DNA from: Acetobacteraceae bacterium
GTDB taxonomy: Bacteria > Pseudomonadota > Alphaproteobacteria > Acetobacterales > Acetobacteraceae
Assembly (NCBI GenBank): GCA_030037175.1
Contig: JASHRV010000190.1
Span: 1 to 53,030, forward strand
Direction: 5' to 3'
Length of the DNA: 53,030 nt
Position numbers and translations under genes: made by a program. The notes beneath the pieces were generated by a model that had not been told where the DNA came from, made no database searches, and worked only from the letters and a program-made list of their open reading frames with translations. Below are positions 42,585-51,405 of the stretch, one piece after another; the first letter of the stretch is position 1; each line of letters starts with the position of its first letter.

Positions 42585-43521
42585 TTGTCGATCACGATCG
42601 GGACCGATGTTTCTAAAAGCCATCTCGATGCAGCCGTCCACCCCACCCGGGAGATGACGTGCGTAGTGAACGATCGCAAGGGTCACACAACGCTGCTGCG
42701 CTGGCTTGGCGGGCGACGGCCCACGCGCGTGGTGTTCGAAGCCACGGGTGCGTACCATCGCGAGCTCGAGAAACACCTGGACGCGGCTGGCCTGCCGTTC
42801 GTCGAAGCCAATCTTCGTCAGGCACGACGCTTTGCCGAGGCCACCGGCACTCTCGCCAAGACCGACCGGGTTGACGCCCAACTCCTGGCCCAATTCGGTG
42901 CGCTCCTTCAGCCAATCGCCCGCCCCGTCCGCAGTGATGCTCAGCTGGAACTGGCCGAGCTCGTGGCAGCACGGCGAGGCTTGATGCGGGATCGCACCGC
43001 GACCCTGAACCGACTCCAAATTCTGAAGCTGGATCTGCTCAAGCGCCATGCTCACTATCGTCTGCGCCAGGTCGATGCACAGCTTGCATCGCTCGATACT
43101 GCCATTGCACGGACCATTGATTCTGACCCCGTTCTGGCCCGGAGGCACAACATCCTTGTCAGCATTCCGGGCGTGAGCGCCATCACTGCCGCGGCCCTGC
43201 TTGCCGATATGCCCGAGCTCGGCAGCATCAATGAGCGACAAGCGGCTTCCCTTGCAGAGTTGGCCCCCAGTCACACGACAATCAGGCAAGTGGCAGGGCA
43301 AGAGCTTCATTCAAGGTGAGCGCTCGAACCTTCGGCAGGCACTCTATATGCCCGCGCTCGTCGCCACCTGATTCAATCCGGACCTCAAGCGCTCCTATGA
43401 GGCGCTGATACAACGCGGCAAGCCAACCAAGTTGGCCATTACCGCCATCACGCGCAGGCTGCTTGTCCACGCCAACGCCCTTATCCGGAAGGATCGAACC
43501 TGGACCCTCAAAACCACTTGA
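42585..43521 (+). pseudogene. IS110-family transposase, frameshifted with a stop
   Basis: From TTG 42585 the protein begins SITIGTDVSKSHLDAAVHPT and contains VVFEATGAYHRELEKHLDAA and TLAKTDRVDAQLLAQFG, the DEDD RuvC-like catalytic residues. SIPGVSAITAAALLADMPEL starts the C-terminal domain. At about 43269 one extra base shifts the frame; the other frame continues VTRQSGKWQGKSFIQGERSN, RQALYMPALVAT, a TGA, then FNPDLKRSYEALIQRGKPTK to TWTLKTT. Frameshift and stop indicate inactivity, though the N-terminal half is intact. Confidence 0.85.
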
Positions 43522-43656
43522 TTACAATGGATACTCCTAGCACTACCACGATGGTTCGGAGTGTCGTGAGCAGGTGGTGCGCGGTACCGAGTTGCCTAGC
43601 AGTCTGCGCACGAAGCGCTGTTGGGATCCTGTCAAGCTGGCTCTTGCAAGGCACAG

Positions 43657-43925
43657 CTATGCGTTCAAGCGCCAGCCGCGCGCCGTCCTGATACGTGAGC
43701 TTCCGGCGAGAACCGCACAGATGGAGTGAGGTGGATGGGGGAAGGTTCGCGAAGAGCGCATTTTAAACCTACCCTGAGGAGCGTTGGAGCAGATGAGCGA
43801 ACATGCGAGGGCGGTGAGGGCGTAGTGGATGTCGAGCCGCCGATCGTAACGAGTAGTGAGGCGACGAAGGCTGAGGATCCAAGCGAACATACGTTCGGTC
43901 GGCTAGCGATTCATTGGTTCCCGCC
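43657..43925 (-). pseudogene. IS5-family transposase C-terminal relic
   Basis: Minus-strand frame reads ERMFAWILSLRRLTTRYDRR then YALTALACSLICSNAP, the C-terminal signature ERxFAWxxxxRRLxxRYDRR of IS5-type transposases (catalytic Glu region). The upstream part is missing. It lies just left of the LacI gene. Confidence 0.65.
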
Positions 43926-44154
43926 AAACACTTGGCACGAGCTGTGTTATAAGGTTACAGAAATGATATTCCTGATGGAAAGCACAGACGCGATTGGCGC
44001 CGCCCGATATTGTGGCGTGACACGATCGAAGGCGATACGAGATGTATGAACATTACGAGAAGGAGACTTTTCGTGCGATTGCCCTTTCCCACCTTCTTCC
44101 TTTCGGGTAGGTCCCGACTTGGGCTCGTCGGGGTGGACCGGGAGGTTTCTTGAG

Positions 44155-45192
44155 GTGGCACCCACGCATAGGGATGTGACGATCAAAGATGTTGCTCGAG
44201 AGGCCGGGGTTGGTCTCGGCACCGTTTCACGGGTCATCAACAACCATCGCGACGTGAACGAGGCATCCCGCGAGAAGGTGTTGGCGGTCATCGAGCGGCT
44301 CGGTTACCGGCCTGACCTGCTGGCGCGCAGCATGCGTGCCGGCATGAGCCATACGCTTGCTTTCGTCGTCCGCGACTTCACCGGCGCTACCCTGAGCGCA
44401 CTTGCGGACGCGGTACAGAACGAGGTCGACAGTTACGGTTTTTCCTTGTTCGTCGCCTCTTCCTATCATGACCCCACCCGTGAGCTGGCTATGTTGCAGC
44501 GCTTCAAGGCGAGGCGGGTGGACGGCATCATCGTGGCGACTTCCTCGGAGACCGACCCCGAATTGCTCGCCGAGCTGATCCGGCCTGGGCCGCCGATCGT
44601 GTTATTGGACAGGGCGAAGCCGGAAAGACTGGACAAGGTGCAGGCCGATCACGCGAGCGGCGTCGGCTTTGCCGTCACTCATCTGGCGGCGCTGGGGCAC
44701 CGCCGCATTGCACTGATCACCGGTGAGCCCGATCTATTTCCCACACGCGAGCGTATCCGTGGCTGGAGGGAGGCCCTTGAGGCCGCGGGGCTGAAAGCCG
44801 ATCCAGCGCTGTGCCAGGCCGGTTCCTTTGCGTTGAGCTTCGCCTATGAACAAGCGCGCCAGCTGCTCAGTGGCGCCAGCGCCAAGCGACCGACCGCGAT
44901 CATCGCAGGAGGCACCGCTTTGCTAGCAGGGGTGATGCATGCGGCGCAGGAGCTCGGGCGGCGTATTCCCAACGATCTCTCGGTGGTCGGCGGGGCCGAT
45001 AGCGACCTAGCGCGCTTTGCGACGCCTCCTATCAGCGTACTGGTTTGGGACCATAGCTCGCTTGCTCGCACTGCCGCGCAGTTCATCATCGGCCGGCTGC
45101 AGAACAGTGCGCTTCCGCCGCGCCGACATATCTTCCCCATGAAGCTCATTACCCGCAGTTCTTGCGCCCCTCCGTTGATACGACCGCAGTAG
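44155..45192 (+). CDS. LacI-family transcriptional regulator
   Basis: 345 residues from GTG 44155, with GGGAGG nine bases upstream. Residues 8-60 are the LacI helix-turn-helix and hinge (TIKDVAREAGVGLGTVSRVI, EKVLAVIERLGYRPDLLARS). The rest is the periplasmic-binding-protein-like effector domain (TLAFVVRDFTGATLSALADA, ALGHRRIALITGEPDLFPTR, PPISVLVWDHSSLARTAAQF). LacI members bind a palindromic operator and are usually released by a small ligand. A perfect palindrome lies 40 bp after its stop in front of the hyu operon, so it most likely represses that operon. Confidence 0.92.
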   Translation: MAPTHRDVTIKDVAREAGVGLGTVSRVINNHRDVNEASREKVLAVIERLGYRPDLLARSMRAGMSHTLAFVVRDFTGATLSALADAVQNEVDSYGFSLFVASSYHDPTRELAMLQRFKARRVDGIIVATSSETDPELLAELIRPGPPIVLLDRAKPERLDKVQADHASGVGFAVTHLAALGHRRIALITGEPDLFPTRERIRGWREALEAAGLKADPALCQAGSFALSFAYEQARQLLSGASAKRPTAIIAGGTALLAGVMHAAQELGRRIPNDLSVVGGADSDLARFATPPISVLVWDHSSLARTAAQFIIGRLQNSALPPRRHIFPMKLITRSSCAPPLIRPQ

Positions 45193-45232
45193 CACCCTTG
45201 CGCGGGGCCACAGGCTGTCATACCCTAAGAAA

Positions 45233-45250
45233 ATTGGAAACGTTTCCAAT
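45233..45250. promoter_or_regulatory. LacI-type operator upstream of hyu operon
   Basis: ATTGGAAACGTTTCCAAT: 18-bp perfect palindrome with the central CG typical of LacI/GalR operators (TGGAAACGTTTCCA). It is 40 bp before the hyuA start and 40 bp after lacI-type stop, so it would block hyu transcription when occupied. Confidence 0.8.
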
Positions 45251-45289
45251 CTCCAAATGAACAGGGATCGGGTGGTGTAGGGGGCCTCG

Positions 45290-47329
45290 ATGAAGCGCGT
45301 GGGGATCGATGTCGGGGGTACCTTCACCGACGTGGTGCTCGTGGACGATGCCGATGGACGCGTCTGGTCGGCCAAGGTGCCGACAACACCACGCGACCGC
45401 GTATTGGGCGCGGTGGAGGGGTTCCAGCGCATTCTTGCGCTTTCAGGCGTTGCGAGCTGCGAGGTTGGTTTCCTTGGTCATGGCACGACCATGGCCACGA
45501 ACATGGTGGTAGAGGGCAAGGGCGCGCCGGTTGCCCTGATCACCACGAAGGGATTCCGCGACATCCTGGAGCTGCGCCGGGTTTCTCGCCACGATCGGGC
45601 GGATCTTTACGACCTGATGTTCCGCAACCCGCGTCCGCTGGTGCCGCGGCGTTGGCGGCTCGAGGTTGCGGAGCGCATCCGCGCCGATGGCGGCGTGGAG
45701 GAGCGGCTGGACGAGGCTGCGCTCGCAGCGCTTGCCGAACGGATCGCGAGCTCGGAAATCGAGGCAGTCGCGGTCTCCTTCCTGCACGCCTATCTGAGCC
45801 CAGTGCACGAGCGTATCGCGCTCGGGATTTTGCGAAGCTGCCTGCCAGATCTTTTCATCTGTGCCTCGCACGACGTGAACCCGGAGGCGATGGAATACGA
45901 GCGCACCAGCTCCACTGTCATCAACGCCATGCTCGGCCCGGTCTGCGGCCGCTATATAAGGCGGCTCGAGGAGATGCTGAAACGGCTAGGATTCGCGGGC
46001 GAGCTTCTCTTCATGCAGTCCAATGGCGGGCTTGCGACCCCCGCGCTGGTTGCCGAGCGGCCGCTGGTGCTGCTGGAGTCCGGGCCGGCGGGCGGGGTGA
46101 GCGCGGCCGCGCGAAGCTGCGAGCAGGCGGATATCCGCAATGCTATCCTTGGCGATATGGGAGGTACTACGTTTGATGTTTCGCTGATCCGCGATTTCCG
46201 TCCAGAGCTGCGCACAAAGAACCTGCTTGACACCTACGCGGTGCGTACGCCCTCGATCGATATCGATTCCGTGGGCGCGGGCGGCGGCTCGATCGTCTGG
46301 ATCGATGCCGGGGGTGGCGTGCGCATCGGCCCGCATTCGGCTGGGGCCGATCCCGGGCCGGCCTGCTATGGCCGTGGCGGCACGGATGCGACGGTGACCG
46401 ATTGCAACGTCGTGCTCGGCTATATCGATCCCGATCGTTTCCTCGGCGGCGAGTTCCACCTCGATGCGGGGGCAGCCTGGCGGGCCGTGGAGGAGACCAT
46501 CGCACGCCCGCTCGGCATCGGTGCCGTGCAGGCGGCGGAAACGGTGCGTGCGGTTGCCAATGCGCGCATGGCGCAGGCGATCCGCATCATGACCGTGGAG
46601 CGGGGCTTCGATCCGCGCGATTTTTCTTATATCTGCTATGGTGGGGCAGGGCCTTTGCACGCGCTCGATCTTGCGACCGAGATCGGCATCCGCCGGGTGG
46701 TGATTCCACCGCTGCCGGGCTTGTTCAGCGCTTTCGGCATGACGGTTGCCGACCAGCAATATGATTTCCAGGCGCCTGTCGGTGCGACCCTGGACGAGCT
46801 CACCGACGCGGATCTCACGCAGTGCTTCGCCGATCTCGAGGCGCTGGGGACCGAAGAGGTGGCGCGTGCGGGCCTGGGCGCTGCGGCGCCCGCGATCATC
46901 CGCCGCGCCGACTGCTGCTATGTCGGCCAGCCCGACGTAATTGCGGTGGAACTGACCGGAGGGGACAGGATCGCGGCGCTGCGGCGAAATTTCGAGGCGG
47001 CGCATCTGAGGCTCTGGAATTTCGCCAGCCCCGGCAAGGCGGTGATGCTCGCGAACATCCGGGTGCAGATCGTTGCTCGTTCCGGCTGGCGCGGCGGCAC
47101 CGCGGGCGAGGCCGGCGCTGCAGCCGCGCGCGGCTGCGGTGAGCGGCACATGCATCTCGACGGGGTGTGGAGCACGCTTCCCGTGTTTCCGCGTGCCACT
47201 ATTCCGGCGGGCGCCTGCATCGAGGGGCCGGCGGTGATCGAGGAGCACAGCAGCTCTGTCGTGCTGCGGAAGAGCCAGAGCGCGGTCGTCGACGGCAATC
47301 TCAACCTCGTGATCGAGCTGGCGGCCTGA
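45290..47329 (+). CDS. hyuA: Hydantoinase/oxoprolinase subunit A (HyuA)
   Basis: 679 residues, the usual length for the ATP-binding subunit. N-terminal GIDVGGTFTDVVLVDD and HGTTMATNMVVEGKGAPVAL, then AILGDMGGTTFDVSLIRDFR and SVGAGGGSIVWIDAGGGVRI of the HyuA ATPase fold (actin-like). The C-terminal hydantoinase A domain includes RRADCCYVGQPDVIAVEL and AVIEEHSSSVVLRKSQSAVV-type ends. With HyuB it forms an ATP-dependent amidase complex for cyclic amides (hydantoins, oxoproline) or a carboxylase for ketones such as acetone and acetophenone; sequence does not decide. It is first in the operon after the LacI operator. Confidence 0.9.
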   Translation: MKRVGIDVGGTFTDVVLVDDADGRVWSAKVPTTPRDRVLGAVEGFQRILALSGVASCEVGFLGHGTTMATNMVVEGKGAPVALITTKGFRDILELRRVSRHDRADLYDLMFRNPRPLVPRRWRLEVAERIRADGGVEERLDEAALAALAERIASSEIEAVAVSFLHAYLSPVHERIALGILRSCLPDLFICASHDVNPEAMEYERTSSTVINAMLGPVCGRYIRRLEEMLKRLGFAGELLFMQSNGGLATPALVAERPLVLLESGPAGGVSAAARSCEQADIRNAILGDMGGTTFDVSLIRDFRPELRTKNLLDTYAVRTPSIDIDSVGAGGGSIVWIDAGGGVRIGPHSAGADPGPACYGRGGTDATVTDCNVVLGYIDPDRFLGGEFHLDAGAAWRAVEETIARPLGIGAVQAAETVRAVANARMAQAIRIMTVERGFDPRDFSYICYGGAGPLHALDLATEIGIRRVVIPPLPGLFSAFGMTVADQQYDFQAPVGATLDELTDADLTQCFADLEALGTEEVARAGLGAAAPAIIRRADCCYVGQPDVIAVELTGGDRIAALRRNFEAAHLRLWNFASPGKAVMLANIRVQIVARSGWRGGTAGEAGAAAARGCGERHMHLDGVWSTLPVFPRATIPAGACIEGPAVIEEHSSSVVLRKSQSAVVDGNLNLVIELAA

Positions 47330-47331
47330 GC

Positions 47332-49065
47332 ATGGACATCATCACCTACGAGATCATCCGCAGCGGTCTTTACGCCATCGCGCGCGAGATGAAGATCGCG
47401 ATGATGCGCACGGCCGGAAGTCCGCTCATGCATGCGAGCGGCGATTCCTCCGCGGCGATCTTCGATCCCGAGATGCAGCTCGTCGCCCAGGGCAACGACA
47501 TCCCGACCATGCTCGGCTCGGCGGTGATCTCGACCAAGGTCTCGGTCGAGGCGATCGGGCGGAAGAATCTCCGCCCCGGCGATGTCATCGTCAGCAACGA
47601 TGTCTATCTCGGCGGTGGCAACCACCAGCCCGACGTGCAGTTCACGCGGCCGGTCTTCGTCGATGGCGAGATCGTGGCCTTTGTCATGACGAGGGGCCAC
47701 TGGACCGATATCGGCGGCCAGTCCCCCGGCAGCTACACCGTTGCCACCTGGGACGTGTTTGCCGAAGGGGTGCGGATTCCGCCTGTGCTTCTCTACCGGA
47801 ACGACGAGCCTGTGCGCGATGTGCTGGCGCTGATCCGCACCAACAGCCGCTTGCACGACGAGCTGATGCTCGACATCCAGGCCCAATACGCCGGCACCTT
47901 CGTGGGCGACCGACGGATCGCCGCGCTCGCCAGGAAATACGGGACCGAGGCGGTTCTGGCGGCGATGCGCCGCAGTCTCGATCACAGCGAGACGCTGATC
48001 CGCCAGGCGATCCGCGCCATTCCCAATGGCGTCTATACGGCCGAGGAAAGGCTCGATCCGATCGAGGCGCCGGGCTGGCAGCCGGAATCGCCGCTGCTCA
48101 AGGTGGCGGTGACAGTCGCGGACGAGCACATGGTGTTCGACTACAGCGGCACCGGGGCGCAGGTTCGGGGCGGGATCAACTGCCCGCTCGCGGTGACCTG
48201 CAACAGCACCTGGTTCACGGTCAAGGCGATCACCGACGTCACCATTCCGATCAATCAGGGCTGCTACCGGCCGGTCACGATCATCGCGCCCGAAGGCAGC
48301 GTGCTGAACTGCCGCTATCCGGCTTCCGTCGTCTCCGGCAATACCGAGACCTCGCCGCGCGTGATCGATCTTCTGCTGCGGGCGCTGGCGCCGGCGGTGC
48401 CGGAGCGGGTGGTTGGGCAGAGCAATTGCGCAGCCTGCGCCGGGATTTTCAGCGGGCGTGATCCGGATGCGGTGCGGGTTCAGCGCATGGGCCGCGCCTT
48501 CGTGACTATGCACGACGTTCATGCCGGGGGAATGGGCGCGCGCTCGGATGCAGACGGGGTGAACGGGATTCGCGTCTATGTCGGCAATGCGGGCAGCCAG
48601 CCGGTGGAGCTGATCGAGCAGGTCTCGCCGCTGCTGGTGGAGGAGTGGTGCCTCGTCCCCGACAGCGGCGGCGCCGGGCGGTTTCGCGGCGGGCTGACCT
48701 CCTGTCGTACCTACCGCGTGAACTATGATGAGGCGACGTTCACGGTTTCGGGCGAGCGCGGCCGCTCGGCCCCGGCGGGGCAGTTCGGCGGCAGGGCCGG
48801 CTCGCTCTTCCTCTGCCGCGTGCAGGAGGCCGGGGGCGGCGAGCGGATGGTCGCGGCCAAGGGCGGCGTGACGGTCGTGAAACGCGGGGACCGCGTCTCG
48901 ATTCAGCCGGCCGGTAGCGGCGGCTACGGCGATCCGCGCGAGCGGAAGCGGGCCGCGATCGAGGCCGACCTCGCGGACGGATACGTCACCGCCGAGGCGG
49001 TGCTTCGCGATTACGGGCTGATTTCCAAGCCGCGTGAGGCGGCGATGGCGGAGCAGCCGCGATGA
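47332..49065 (+). CDS. hyuB: Hydantoinase/oxoprolinase subunit B (HyuB)
   Basis: 577 residues starting 2 bp after hyuA, so coupled. Family marks: EIIRSGLYAIAREMKIAMMR, GDSSAAIFDPEMQLVAQGND, and GGGNHQPDVQFTRPVFVDGE plus RGHWTDIGGQSPGSY, the metal-bearing region of HyuB. The C-terminus has VRGGINCPLAVTCNSTWFTV and GRFRGGLTSCRTYRV. It is the catalytic partner of HyuA. The next gene (CoA transferase) overlaps its stop by ATGA, so the products are probably used together. Confidence 0.92.
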   Translation: MDIITYEIIRSGLYAIAREMKIAMMRTAGSPLMHASGDSSAAIFDPEMQLVAQGNDIPTMLGSAVISTKVSVEAIGRKNLRPGDVIVSNDVYLGGGNHQPDVQFTRPVFVDGEIVAFVMTRGHWTDIGGQSPGSYTVATWDVFAEGVRIPPVLLYRNDEPVRDVLALIRTNSRLHDELMLDIQAQYAGTFVGDRRIAALARKYGTEAVLAAMRRSLDHSETLIRQAIRAIPNGVYTAEERLDPIEAPGWQPESPLLKVAVTVADEHMVFDYSGTGAQVRGGINCPLAVTCNSTWFTVKAITDVTIPINQGCYRPVTIIAPEGSVLNCRYPASVVSGNTETSPRVIDLLLRALAPAVPERVVGQSNCAACAGIFSGRDPDAVRVQRMGRAFVTMHDVHAGGMGARSDADGVNGIRVYVGNAGSQPVELIEQVSPLLVEEWCLVPDSGGAGRFRGGLTSCRTYRVNYDEATFTVSGERGRSAPAGQFGGRAGSLFLCRVQEAGGGERMVAAKGGVTVVKRGDRVSIQPAGSGGYGDPRERKRAAIEADLADGYVTAEAVLRDYGLISKPREAAMAEQPR

Positions 49066-50210
49066 CGCCGCTTCCCCTCTCCGGCGTCTGCGTCGTCGAG
49101 ATCGGCCACAGCCTCGCTGCGCCCTATGCGGGCATGATCCTGGCCGGGCTCGGCGCGCAGGTGATCAAGATCGAGAACGAAGCCGGCGGGGATTATGCGC
49201 GGGACTGGGGGCCGCCTTTCATCGACGGCGTATCGGCGCTGTTCCATGCCGTCAACCACGGCAAGCAAAGCGTCGCACTGAGCTTCGGCCGCGCGGAAGA
49301 TCTGCGGCTGCTGCGCCACTTTGTTCTCGAGAAGGCCGATGTGGTGCTGCAGAATCTGAAGGCCGGCAACGTGCAGCGCCACGGCATCGATGCGGCCACG
49401 CTGCGGGCGGTGAAGCCCTCCCTCGTTTATTGCGATCTCGGTGCGTTTGGCGCGGCAGGCCCGCTCAAGGACAAGCCCGGGTACGATCCGCTGGTCCAGG
49501 CGGTTGCCGGGCTGATGAGCTTCCTCGGCAATCCCGGCGAGCCGCCAAGCCGCATCCCGGTTTCGGTGAACGACATGGGCACCGGCCTCTGGGCTGCGAT
49601 CGGCGTGCTGGCGGCGCTGTTCCGCCGTCAGGAGACGGGAGAGGGCGAGAGCGTGGGCGTGTCGCTCTACGAGACCGGGCTCGGCTGGGGGGCGATGCAG
49701 ATCGCCGATTACCTCGCCTCCGGCGTGCTGCCGGGGCGCTGGGGGTCGGGCACGGCGGCGATCGTGCCGCACCAGGCGTTCGAGTGCGCTGACGGCGCCA
49801 TCATGGTGGCCGCTGGAAATGACCGGCTGTTCCGGCGGCTTTGCGAGGTGCTCGGCCGACCGGACTGGGCCGAGGAGGCTCGTTTCGCCACCAACAGCGC
49901 CCGGGTAAAGAATCGCGACGCGCTGTTCGTTCTGCTCACCGAAGTTTTCCGCACCTGCCCGGCCGCGGAGTGGCTCGCGGCGCTGGACCGGGTGGGTGTG
50001 CCCAGCGGCAAGATCCAGAGCATTGACGAGGTGGTGGCGCACGAGCAGACCGCCACCCTCGGCATGCTGATGCGCACCGAGGATGGAGCCGCGCGGGTGG
50101 TCGGGCTGCCGATCTCCTTCGGGGGCAGGCGGCCCGATGCGATCGGCCGCACGCCGCGCTTGGGCGAGCACAATCATCTTTTGCAGGCTGTTCCGAAGGT
50201 GCCATCGTGA
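49062..50210 (+). CDS. Class III CoA transferase (CaiB/BaiF/Frc family)
   Basis: 382 residues, normal family length. N-terminal LSGVCVVEIGHSLAAPYAGM and GAQVIKIENEAGGDYARDWG (Rossmann-type CoA-binding half), GKQSVALSFGR, NLKAGNVQRHGIDAATLRAV, GYDPLVQAVAGLMS and the catalytic Asp171 in VSVNDMGTGLW. The family moves CoA from succinyl-, formyl- or acetyl-CoA onto a carboxylic acid. The start overlaps the hyuB stop. In this operon it probably activates the acid made by HyuAB before hydration by the next enzyme. Confidence 0.9.
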   Translation: MTPLPLSGVCVVEIGHSLAAPYAGMILAGLGAQVIKIENEAGGDYARDWGPPFIDGVSALFHAVNHGKQSVALSFGRAEDLRLLRHFVLEKADVVLQNLKAGNVQRHGIDAATLRAVKPSLVYCDLGAFGAAGPLKDKPGYDPLVQAVAGLMSFLGNPGEPPSRIPVSVNDMGTGLWAAIGVLAALFRRQETGEGESVGVSLYETGLGWGAMQIADYLASGVLPGRWGSGTAAIVPHQAFECADGAIMVAAGNDRLFRRLCEVLGRPDWAEEARFATNSARVKNRDALFVLLTEVFRTCPAAEWLAALDRVGVPSGKIQSIDEVVAHEQTATLGMLMRTEDGAARVVGLPISFGGRRPDAIGRTPRLGEHNHLLQAVPKVPS

Positions 50211-51022
50211 AGCTGCACAGCATCCTCTCCGATCCAGCGTTCGAGACGCTGGCCCTCTCCGAGGCCGGCGAGGCCATCCTCGTGGTCACCCTCAACCGCC
50301 CGCATGTCGCCAACGCGATCAACACCCGGATGGGAGAAGAGCTGGTCCGCGTTTTCAGCGCGCTGGAGGTGGATCCCGCGCTCTACCGTTGCATCGTCCT
50401 GACGGGTGCAGGAGATCGCGTCTTCTGCGGCGGGGCGGACCTGAAAGAGCGCGACGGCATGACGGACGATGATTTCGCTCGTCAGCACTATCTGTTCGAG
50501 CGGATGATCCGGGCGCTCGTCGATTGCATGGTGCCGCTGATCTGCGCTGCGAACGGCTCCGCGGTGGCGGGCGGGCTCGAGCTCTTGCTCGCCTGCGATT
50601 TCGCTTACGCCTCGCGCGCGGCCGTGTTCGGATTCACCGAGGTGAGCCGCGGCATCATGCCGGGCGGCGGAGGGACGCAACAATTGCCGCGCAGCATCGG
50701 CATCCGCCGCGCGAAGGAGCTGATCTTCCGCGGCGCCCGCATCGATGCCGCCGAGGCCGAGAGCTGGGGGCTCGTCAACCGGCTCTGCGAGCCCGGCAAG
50801 GTGCTCGCGGAGACGATCGCCGCGGCCGAGGAGATCTGCGCCAATGCGCCGCTTTCCGTCAGCCAGGCGAAGAAGGCGCTCAATCTCGGCCAGCAGATGG
50901 ATCTGCGCACCGGGCTCTTCATGGAGATCGAAGCCTATAACAGGCTGATCCCCTCCGAGGATCGCCAGGAAGGCATTGCTGCATACAATCAGAAGCGCAA
51001 GCCGGTTTTCCGCGGGCGGTGA
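50207..51022 (+). CDS. Enoyl-CoA hydratase/isomerase (crotonase) family protein
   Basis: 271 residues from GTG 50207, overlapping the CoA-transferase stop by 4 bp. Crotonase marks: VTLNRPHVANAINTRMGEEL, VLTGAGDRVFCGGADLKERD (oxyanion pocket), NGSAVAGGLELLLACDFAYA and the Glu in FGFTEVSRGIMPGGGGTQQL followed by RAKELIFRGARIDAAEAESW. It hydrates or isomerises an enoyl-CoA. Last gene of the four-gene operon, it fits a route cyclic amide or ketone, then acid, then acyl-CoA, then hydroxyacyl-CoA. Confidence 0.9.
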   Translation: MKLHSILSDPAFETLALSEAGEAILVVTLNRPHVANAINTRMGEELVRVFSALEVDPALYRCIVLTGAGDRVFCGGADLKERDGMTDDDFARQHYLFERMIRALVDCMVPLICAANGSAVAGGLELLLACDFAYASRAAVFGFTEVSRGIMPGGGGTQQLPRSIGIRRAKELIFRGARIDAAEAESWGLVNRLCEPGKVLAETIAAAEEICANAPLSVSQAKKALNLGQQMDLRTGLFMEIEAYNRLIPSEDRQEGIAAYNQKRKPVFRGR

Positions 51023-51405
51023 CACGGCCCGATCGGGTTGTATAGCCGAGGCCGGGAACGGTGATCGGGGCCAGACTATTTCAGAATATTAATGCCGGTG
51101 ATCTCAGGTTCCGCTCGCAGCGGACTTTCCAGTTCGATTTGACTTCCGTCCGGCGACGGATGCCCGGCTATGGTTGAAAGGCGAGCGCGAGGCCGACGAA
51201 CGGGGCCGAACACGCAATTCCGGAAGCGCGCTGCAAGCCGGCGGATAGCAGCATCTGACACGTAAAAAATAAAATATATAAAGGAAAATACCTTGATGGC
51301 GCAGTGGGTATGGGGTACTAGAATCACCCTCTCGGCGCAGATCTTTCCATGGCTGCGTCCCGAATGTTGAATGAGCGAGACAAGGAAGCCTCCGGGGGGA
51401 AACAG
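51023..51405. other. Intergenic region with AT-rich island
   Basis: No gene is recognised. An AT-rich stretch (AAAAAATAAAATATATAAAG, about 51264-51283) just before the binding-protein gene stands out against the GC-rich surroundings and probably holds its promoter. Small GC dyads (TCCGCT-CGC-AGCGGA at about 51110-51124) without T run follow the operon end. The importer is probably transcribed separately from the hyu operon. Confidence 0.45.

Noticed and set aside
45986-48522. Long minus-strand frames opposite hyuA and hyuB
   Set aside because: High-GC codon bias keeps antisense frames open; they show no protein family pattern and no ribosome sites.
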